A DNA stretch of 64,000 bases from Thereva unica (taxonomy: Eukaryota; Arthropoda; Insecta; Diptera; Therevidae), in the NCBI GenBank assembly GCA_949987705.1, contig OX465283.1, positions 91,065,813 to 91,129,812 on the forward strand, in the 5' to 3' direction. The position numbers and the translations under genes were made by a program. The notes under the pieces were generated by a model. The model saw only the letters and a program-made list of their open reading frames with translations, made no database searches and was not told the origin of the DNA. Positions 56,751 to 64,000 of the stretch are shown piece after piece. Each line of letters starts with the position of its first letter. Position 1 is the stretch's first letter.

Positions 56751-57315
56751 AGCCCTAACTATAATGGTCTTAAGATACCTTAAGATTTTTTACGCTCCTA
56801 TGAAATGTCATAATACCAACTATAATGACCTTAAGCAATCTTTCGTTAACTTTTCCAATCTTTCGTCAAGTCTTTAATGTACGGTAACGAGCGTACAAAT
56901 CTTAAGCAATCATAAGAAAAGTGTAATTTTCTTTAGTTTTTCTAGTTGCAGAAAACGTTTTTTTGCAAAATGGATAATTAGGAGTTATTAAATAATTTGG
57001 CGTTATTAGTGAAATTGGTAGAAGATGTGAAAAAAATAAAAAGAAAACCTAGATCGTGTTGTGTAAGAAAAATAAATAGAGACAATAAAAAAACAGTTTT
57101 GAACTAATTCAATCAGTTCTTCATTAAAACTATTGTTAATTTCCATTTTTTAATTTATTGGACGCTTTCCCAGACTCGATTTGTTTACCTTTTACAAATG
57201 TCAAAACGTCTTAAGGCTATTATAGCTGAGCTTACGATTTGACAGATAATTAATCAGTCTTAAGAGAATTTGATGAAGAATCTTATGACGTCTTAAGATC
57301 ATTATAGTTAGGGCT
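56751..57315. mobile_element. Harbinger-type MITE with transposase remnant
   Basis: AGCCCTAACTATAATGGTCT at 56751 and the mirror ATTATAGTTAGGGCT at 57315. Flanked by AAT (TAATA if extended). At 56970-57105 an ATG frame reads ELLNNLALLVKLVEDVKK and RKPRSCCVRKINRD, like the N-terminal region of Harbinger transposases, with a stop at codon 4. The empty site is seen at 62820. Confidence 0.75.
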
Positions 57316-57434
57316 AATACGTTTAGCACTAGTGGGAAATTGACTACTATCAGAACTGGTGACAAATTAATCCAAAGAGAAGGTAGTTCAAATAACTATA
57401 ATAGTGGTACGTTCACAAGATTTTTCTAGAGAAT

Positions 57435-57782
57435 TTGTTATTCCTGAACGTTAGCAAAAAAAAAACATTTAATTCGTATTTCGTCCACTACACTAAAGCG
57501 GGTGTTCGAATTCGTGATGAGCGTGTTGAAGCGGCTCTGATAAAATGGGAAGTGAATGACTTCATTGGGAAATTAAAAAGCTTTACGGAGATATTAACAA
57601 AACTAATCAATGTAAAGTACTTGTCAGATTTGACCAAAAAGAACAAATTTTCCGGTAAATACTGGAAATTCCGGGATGAACTGCAATTTCCTGAAACAAT
57701 TCCTCGTCAAAAAACTGCTGATCCAAGATTTGAAAAGTTCGTGATGTTTGTAAAGGGTAACATAGTTTTTGCACGTTTTTGA
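57435..57782 (+). CDS. Hypothetical 115-residue frame
   Basis: ATG 57435 to TGA 57780-57782, long for this AT-rich DNA. Lys/Phe-rich: contains RDERVEAALIKWEVNDFIGK and FRDELQFPETIPRQK. No domain, signal peptide or membrane segment recognised. It follows an old dispersed repeat. It may be a decayed transposon or host exon; I cannot place it. Confidence 0.3.
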   Translation: MLFLNVSKKKTFNSYFVHYTKAGVRIRDERVEAALIKWEVNDFIGKLKSFTEILTKLINVKYLSDLTKKNKFSGKYWKFRDELQFPETIPRQKTADPRFEKFVMFVKGNIVFARF

Positions 57783-58244
57783 AGAGTTTCGGATGTTCAA
57801 GAAAAACACTATATTATATTATTATTAACGTAAAAATGTAATTAAGCTTTTTTTGTAAGAAGAAGATTTCTTCTTCCTTGCTCTCTTCAAGTGGACTGAC
57901 TTTTATATTTTTCTTTATCAGTAATAATAAATATTTGAAGTGTAAATTGCTGGGTATTTATTTAAAACTCAAACATCGGATTTTGACAGGGGATGTTTTG
58001 TTGAAAAGCTATCGCTGTGCAGAATCCAAAAAAGATCCCTTCGTTTATAACAGGTCTCATTCCATTGAGTTTATTAGATATTAACAAAACTTATCAATTT
58101 AAGGTCTTTCTGACACTCATTTAAACAAAAAAACGGCCTACAATCACTATAATCAATCACCCTACAAACTGGAAATTTAAAAAACTAGTTAAAATTTCGG
58201 AAACGTTTAGTCATCACCTACAAAAAAACTCAAATTTCTTTCTC

Positions 58245-58312
58245 TTCTAGTTTGGCTCCAACGCTCGACGAGCGAGGACTTTCTTTTATTAATAGAGAAA
58301 AAGGATTGTCCC
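58245..58312 (-). mobile_element. Helitron-like 5' end, inverted
   Basis: The minus strand reads CTATTAATAAAAGAAAGTCC and CCAAACTAGAAGAGAAAGAA, matching 35904-35985 at both blocks. The other terminus is not found. Confidence 0.5.
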
Positions 58313-58373
58313 TCACAAAATTTATTAATTTTTCCCTCATTTTACAAACATAGACATTAATTAGGGCTAACTC

Positions 58374-58559
58374 CAACGGTCTTAAGAAGTCTTAAGATGC
58401 CTCATCAAATTCTATTAAGACTGGTTAATTTTCTGTCAAAACGCAATGAATTTTAAACTAAACTATAAAGATTCATTCCATTTTGATAAATAAATTAGCC
58501 TAACTTAAAATAATTTGACGCGGCATCTTAACTCGTCTTAAGACCAGTGTAGTGAGGCC
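58374..58559. mobile_element. Second MITE of the AGGGCTAACT family
   Basis: GGGCTAACTCCAACGGTCTT at 58374 and the mirror AAGACCAGTGTAGTGAGGCC at 58559. Internal TCTTAAGATGC and GCATCTTAA also inverted. The same TIR type as 56751-57315. Confidence 0.65.
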
Positions 58560-59533
58560 TATAGTTTACTGAATCAATTTAAATTTTCTAATTTGCTTAC
58601 AGAGACAAATTTGAAATGACGTGTTGGCACTTCTACAACTTATGCAGCAATTTTTTTAATTTTCCAAGTCCAAGTCGTCGCAACGTTTCCTACAACGCTT
58701 ATTACATTGATATTGTTGTTAACTAAACTGAGCTACTTTAGGAAATGTATGGGACTGTGAAAATGCAAGGTTGAAACTTAACTTCAACCAACTGATTTAT
58801 CTCTGAAAAGGTTTGAATTTAGATCGAATTCATTTTTCTGCATGTAAACGTGGCCTACGCGCTTGCGTTATACCCCTGATGCTTCACAAGTGTACAAAAC
58901 GAAAATGTTGAGAAGGAGCACCTAAAACAGGTTTAGCGATCTTACTCACAATTTTTTCCGATCGACATATATGTATTGAGGTTTCATTCCCCGATTTTTG
59001 GTTACAGCCATCGTTGGTGGTGATGTCGGCCTGTGGTGCCTCCACCATGCAAGCACACATTCAGATAAGCGTTCAAAAATGAAACCGATCGAAAACACAA
59101 TTGGAGGCGATCGATGAAAATATTTTCGCACCTAGTGATCTAGAATACACGGCAAAATGCTACCAGAACCACGGCGACCAAAATGATATATGTAGTTTAT
59201 ATTGAAGCTATCGCCAGACAAAATTGTTTTGGTATTTATGGATATGTTTAAGCTTTTGAGAAAATGAGAAACTTTCAAATAAAATGTTTTTTATTTTTGT
59301 TGTTTTCTGCTCTTCTAGGTTTATATTTCGGAGAAAAAAAATTATGTTGTAGCCTTTTGCCGCCGTTCAAGTTTTATTCAAACCACAAATATCGTCACGT
59401 TTTTCGTCGTACCTGTAGTCTTGAATGTGTTTCCAACATAATAAAAACTCATCTCGTAATCCCTCTTTACCTGGCTGTGTGTGGGATTTCTAGTGAGAGG
59501 CGGGAGATCTTACACGTAAACAGCAAATGATAT
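58560..59533. other. Non-repetitive stretch upstream of the promoter, no gene recognised
   Basis: No TE termini found. A short 88-codon frame at 59264-59530 has a hydrophobic start (MRNFQIKCFLFLLFSALLGL) but no known domain, and is probably chance. Confidence 0.35.
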
Positions 59534-59568
59534 TCAGTTACCTGTTTACGCTGAGTTTGCTCGGACGG
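59534..59568 (+). promoter_or_regulatory. Inr + DPE core promoter (putative)
   Basis: TCAGTT (59534-59539) has its A at 59536. From this A, GGACG falls exactly at +28 to +32 (59563-59567), the fixed position of the arthropod downstream promoter element (RGWCG). No TATA box lies about 30 bp upstream, as expected for DPE promoters. The spacing is exact, but the motifs are short, so chance remains possible. Confidence 0.55.
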
Positions 59569-60292
59569 AGTTCGTAGAAGTTGTCGATCGCTTATTCCAA
59601 AGTTTTGACATCTTCATATTTTTCCTATTGTTGTGAAGTGATAAAACTAAATTCACAAAGGTGTTAAATATATGTAGTGTGTCTCCCTCGACTTACTAAG
59701 TTTGGCAGAGTGTTATTTTAAATTGAGTTTTAGAATAAATCTCTCCGTCACGCGAGAATAATCGGGCTGCGCAGAAGTAAAATTTTCGCGTATAAACTGC
59801 CTGATAAATAGACTTTGCAGTGAAGGCTTTAGTATTAATAACGGTAAAATTGCTAGATATTATGCCATGAAAATATCGCGCGCGAATAATTCGCTTGTCT
59901 AGTTTTATATTAATTTTTGTAGTGCACTATTAACAGAGAGGAGATCAAGCGCAAGACCTGGCTGGGTTGAAAACTTTGCACTACTGTTTTCTGTTCTATT
60001 TATGTTGTTACATTCTTAAGATAGACAACAGTTTTGCTTCTATTGATTCCAAATTATTATGAAAGCCTAGAAGTTTCGTAACAACTCATTTCCTCTGTTT
60101 TGTGATCTAAAGTACTCATTAATACATATTTAGTGTTCACAGTCAACTAAAAAATAATTGAGTACTCATCCACCAACCCAGTCACGGTCTTACGATTTTT
60201 TCCCTCTGCTCGCTAATATTTTTCTTCGGAATTTCTTAGCGCACACATTGAATCAACGTTCGCAGAAAACAAAAGACTTCAACGAATCAAGA

Positions 60293-60382
60293 ATGACGAC
60301 AAACTTTGCGGATTACTATTACAAATCGCAGCAGCTTCGCTGGGCGTGGAGCATAGCAATCTTCGTTGGACTTATTTACAAT
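60293..60382 (+). CDS. Possible first coding exon of a host gene
   Basis: ATG at 60293 in an A-rich context (TCAAGA ATG) opens 30 codons, MTTNFADYYYKSQQLRWAWS and a hydrophobic end (IAIFVGLIYN), then GTAAGT at 60383, a consensus splice donor in phase 0. The hydrophobic run could be the start of a signal anchor or membrane segment. The putative Inr+DPE promoter lies about 757 bp upstream, so a long leader or leader intron is implied. The remaining exons are not in the window before the RTE remnant; family unknown. Confidence 0.5.
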
Positions 60383-61179
60383 GTAAGTTCTCTTTTTTCC
60401 ATTTTAGCTTTAGACACATTCCCGATGATTCGCTCATTCTGCTATTATTAACGACGCGAATTTGCCAGCGTTTTCGTACGATATTGAGTCATTCTCATTC
60501 ATTCATTGAGTAATAAAGAAGTTTTGTGATGAGTATTTTGCTACACTTGTATGGGAACAATGTGCGCTAATGGATTTTTGCACAATCCCCGCGTATAATA
60601 CTTTCTCTTGGAACATTAATAATTTGTGTAGTATGCATGTACGCGTACACCTCTCTGTTTTGAACGACGTGGGTTATACTGTTTTGTGCACAAGGTTAAG
60701 TCTGAGTGTTTACTTAGATCCAAAGCCTTTATTGATCATCATGTTTGCACAACCTGTTGCGTCATTGTCGAAACAAAAATGGAAGTATTATTAATTATTC
60801 AGTAGGCTATGAATATCTAAACTATTTTTTTAAACATTGCTGGATTTCAATAGATGTTAAACAATATGAAGATAAATACTCTAAAATTAGCCAAAGCAGA
60901 CTAAAAAAGATAATTGTATCCACTTGATGGACTGAACCAAGTAAATAAAAAAATAAGTATGTAATTTAAAACCATAAAATGAGTTAAAACCGGAAAAAAT
61001 AAAAATTAAGTATACACAAATATGTACATATGTACATATGTATGTAGAAGGCAAAACAGCCAGAGAATCATTTAAAACTTCACAAATCGAACAAATCTAT
61101 CTACATAATATATTATATCCATATGTAAGCTCTAAATTTTCTAAGTCCACTTTGCTGATAAGTTTAGTATAGAGATAAA
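60383..61179 (+). other. Probable intron, no other gene seen
   Basis: Starts GTAAGT. Non-repetitive apart from a TATGTACATATGTACATATG repeat near 61021-61045. No acceptor with a matching exon recognised. Confidence 0.35.
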
Positions 61180-62480
61180 TCAATAACTTTTATTGAGATC
61201 ACTTTTTTGTGCTCTTTTAATCCCAGTTGCCCTCCAATGGACTCTGCGTTGCGCGACAGCTCTCAGCTCTGACCAGGAACTTCCAGTTATTGCGGCCTCT
61301 GCTAGTAGGGTCCTTCTCCACGTTGTTCTAGGTTTTCCGACTTGACGGGCTCCTTGCGGCTTCCAGTCAAGGGGCTGTTTGGCCAGATTTTCGGTTTTGC
61401 GTCGCAAGGAGTGCCAACCCAATTCCATTTCATTTGCCTGATTTGGTCGTCTAACTTTTCTTGGCCTGCACGGCACCATAGTTCTTCATTTGAAATTCTA
61501 TCTCGCCAGGGGATTATTAGGATACAACGTTCATCTGTTGATGAACACTATAGGCGCCCTGTGATGAATTCGGTGACTTTCCATGTTTCGTAACCGTACA
61601 AAAGAACTGTCTTAACGTTGGAGATGACCAGCCGTAATTTGGTGTTAGTTGAGATCTCCGTTGATCACCATATGCAGAACGTTGATCACCATATGGGAAC
61701 TGACGTCTTCTTTTGGTAATAATACTACCCAGGTAGCAGAATTTATCAACTAGTTCCACGTCATGGTTACTCATCGCTGTTCGTTCATTGGTAGTTGCAT
61801 TTACATATCTGCATTTCTTTAGTTTTAGTCGGATTTCGCCTTAAGCCTGCTGGACTACTTTCTGATGCCAAACTGTTTCACATGTTTTTGAGTACCTGGT
61901 GTCTTTGGGCCAGCAAACAGATATCATCCGCCTAGTCGAGATCCTTAAGGCAATCTAACAAACCCCATTGTACGCCGCCTGTTCTACTATCTAGAGCGCT
62001 GACAAGGATGTCATTTCTTACTATAAGAAATAGTAAAGGTGAAAGTAGACATCCTTGTCGTAGTCCTGAACTCACCTTAATGCTGTCGAACAGTTTTCCA
62101 TTATGGAGAACTTTGCATTTGGGATTGCTGTATAAAGCTTTTATCAATTCTATTATTTTATCAGGCAGTCCACGTCGCCGTAGTGCCTGCCATATAAAGC
62201 TCCTATTAACCAAGTCGAACGTTTTCTGATTCTACGAAAGCAAGGTAAAGAGGGAATGGAATTCAGTAGACTGCCCCACTATGATTCTCAATGTGTTAAT
62301 ATGGTATGTACACGAGCGTCCCTTCCTGAATCCGGAGTGCTGCCTTCTAATCGTTCGGTCCATAGCCTTTCTTTTCCTATATAGTAATATATAGGATAAA
62401 ACTTTTCCCACAGCTAATAAAAGCCACAATTTAAGCCCTGACACAAGGTTCTACAATAATTATGCTCCCTATAATTAAAT
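61180..62480 (-). pseudogene. RTE LINE remnant, same family as 50-kb copy
   Basis: Minus strand: RRQHSGFRKGRSCTYHINTL (about 62300-62360), then NRSFIWQALRRRGLPDKIIE and LRQGCLLSPLLFLIVRND (61985-62200). The catalytic YADD region near 61925 is degraded. Then KFCYLGSIITK (61730), and the C-terminal end LDWKPQGARQVGKPRTTWRR (61320). Many frame breaks. The part intact here (GFRKGRS) is the part replaced in the 50-kb copy. Confidence 0.82.
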
Positions 62481-62653
62481 GTCAAAAAATGGTCATTTTT
62501 CGCGGTTTTTGAATTTTTATGCAAAAACCTGTTGACCGATTTCAATTTAGCGTAAAAATACGTGTTTTTCTGCTATTATTAACTTTTTCCACCTGTTCCC
62601 ATGGCACAATTTTATCAAAATCAATTTTATTGAATTCCTACGTCAAAGAATCG

Positions 62654-62758
62654 CAGACTAAAGGCTTAGGGAAGTCCCTTTGTACTGTCGACAATCTATT
62701 TTTCGTATAGAGTGAATGTCGAACAGCAGCTCTAGCCGGAAGATAAAGAGAAGAGAAA
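62654..62758 (-). mobile_element. SINE 3' fragment (copy C)
   Basis: On the minus strand it matches the SINE end (GGCTAGAGCTGCTGTTCGAC, then GACAATCTATTTT inverted), about 105 bp. Head missing. Confidence 0.75.
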
Positions 62759-62761
62759 GAG

Positions 62762-62870
62762 TACTCCTTCGGTCCACACGATTAACTTCCCAGTATGATG
62801 AACGATGATGGAATAAACTGACTTCTTACAAAATACTTATACATTTATCACTAGTGGAAAATTGATGAGC
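62762..62870. repeat. Dispersed repeat, empty-site copy
   Basis: CACGATTAACTTCCCAGTAT to TCACTAGTGGAAAATTGA matches 56670-56750 plus 57319-57345, without the MITE between. Confidence 0.7.
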
Positions 62871-63032
62871 CTGAAGTTCCGAACGTTCGATCGAACGATT
62901 TTAGAAAAAAAAAATTAAATTTTGAAACTGACTATCGGACCTTAAAAAACAAGTAAATAATTGTTTTTTGATACCAGACAGACAGTGGGGGTCTCGAAAA
63001 ATATCATACCTAAATCATTAACCCCGAATTAT

Positions 63033-64000
63033 AAACCTACCCCTAACTAACCCCCTAAAAATGATGTTTTTTGGAAAAAATAATTAGAGGCCGAGTGCCC
63101 CGCTGGATTTTTGTGGACTTGTTAAGGGTGGTGCTAGTAACCACCCCCAAAAATCTCAAGTCGATATCGTGCACGGGCGACACCCCTAACTCACCCCCTA
63201 AAAATGAATACTTTTAAAACAATAGTTAGAGGCCTAGTGCCCCGCTGGATTTTTGTGGACATGTTAAGGGTTGTGCTAGTAACCACCCCCAAAAATCTCA
63301 AGTCGATATCGTGCACGGGCGACACCCCTAACTCACCCCCTAAAAATGAATATTTTTAAATCAATAGTTAGAGGCCGAGTGCCCCGCTGGATTTTTGTGG
63401 ACTTGTTAAGGGTGGTGCTAGTAACCACCCCCAAAAATCTCAAGTCGATATCGTGCACGGGCGACACCCCTAACTCACCCCCTAAAAATGAATATTTTTA
63501 AAACAATAGTTAGAGGCCTAGTGCCCCGCTGGATTTTTGTGGACTTGTTAAGGGTGGTGCTAGTAACCACCCCCAAAAATCTCAAGTCGATATCGTGCAC
63601 GGGCGACACCCCTAACTCACCCCCTAAAAATGAATATTTCTAAAACAATAGTTAGAGGCCTAGTGCCCCGCTGGATTTTTGTGGACTTGTTAAGGGTGGT
63701 GCTAGTAACCACCCCCAAAAATCTCAAGTCGATATCGTGCACGGGCGACACCCCTAACTCACCCCCTAAAAATGAATATTTTTAAATCAATAGTTAGAGG
63801 CCGAGTGCCCCGCTGGATTTTTGTGGACTTGTTAAGGGTGGTGCTGGTAACCACCCCCAAAAATCTCAAGTCGATATCGTGCACGGGCGACACCCCTAAC
63901 TCACCCCCTAAAAATGAATATTTTTAAAACAATAGTTAGAGGCCGAGTGCCCCGCTGGATTTTTGTGGACTTGTTAAGGGTGGTGCTAGTAACCACCCCC
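63033..64000 (+). repeat. 142-bp satellite array, continuing past the edge
   Basis: CACCCCTAACTCACCCCCTA recurs at 63181, 63323, 63465, 63607, 63749 and 63891: exactly 142 bp each time. The first unit (from about 63033) is the most diverged. Units differ at a few sites only (GGCCGAG/GGCCTAG, AAAACAATAG/AAATCAATAG). Confidence 0.95.

Noticed and set aside
59264..59530. Possible secreted 88-residue protein
   Set aside because: It has a hydrophobic start but lies immediately upstream of the promoter, with no splice or family support.
60158..60451. 97-codon frame over the host exon
   Set aside because: It begins with TTG and reads through the GTAAGT donor; the ATG at 60293 and the splice site fit a short exon better.

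Overview
This window is insect-type nuclear DNA: AT-rich, intron-bearing, and made almost entirely of nested transposable elements, old repeats and satellite DNA. An insect source, possibly a fly, is inferred from the mix: a gypsy/errantivirus-like element with a tRNA-Ser primer site, BEL/Pao elements, a P-element-like transposase, Harbinger/PIF elements, Helitrons with insect-type termini, several non-LTR clades, a tRNA-headed SINE, and one Inr+DPE core promoter of the arthropod kind. No rRNA, prokaryotic operon or CRISPR array is present. All calls come from hand reading and translation.

Layout, left to right. 1-4.2 kb: errantivirus-like element on the minus strand (pol runs off the left edge), its gag split by a TTA-flanked MITE. 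4.4-8.1 kb: decayed CR1/Jockey-group LINE. 8.2-9.8 kb: gypsy RT scrap, an unrecognised reading frame and BEL/Pao remains. 9.8-14.5 kb: two-gene Harbinger element inserted in the BEL gag, itself holding a long-arm TA-flanked MITE, which holds a Helitron with a 128-bp minisatellite. 14.5-18 kb: gypsy element (tRNA-Leu primer site) whose LTR carries a heat-shock element, TATA box and initiator. 18-21 kb: palindromic MITE and a large 128-bp array. 21-26 kb: tRNA-Trp-primed gypsy leader, then a P-like transposase broken by three nested MITEs. 26-31.5 kb: SINE, more 128-bp repeats, a Helitron end. 31.5-34.8 kb: Jockey/CR1-group LINE, almost complete ORF2. 35-38 kb: small TE scraps and a large fold-back element. 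38-45.8 kb: recently inserted BEL/Pao element splitting a second (116-118 bp) minisatellite. 45.8-53.4 kb: copies of one hAT-type MITE family, one invaded by Harbinger, another by an RTE LINE. 53.7-58.6 kb: second copy of the 32-kb LINE, second SINE, Harbinger-type MITEs. 58.6-61 kb: the only host-gene-like stretch, with an Inr+DPE promoter and one coding exon ending in a splice donor. 61.2-63 kb: minus-strand RTE LINE remnant and SINE scrap. 63.03 kb to the edge: 142-bp satellite array, probably continuing outside the window.

Nearly all coding regions are broken by stops, frameshifts, deletions or insertions. The value of the window lies in its insertion chronology, in repeats shared between loci, and in a few regulatory signatures (heat-shock LTR, Inr+DPE promoter).
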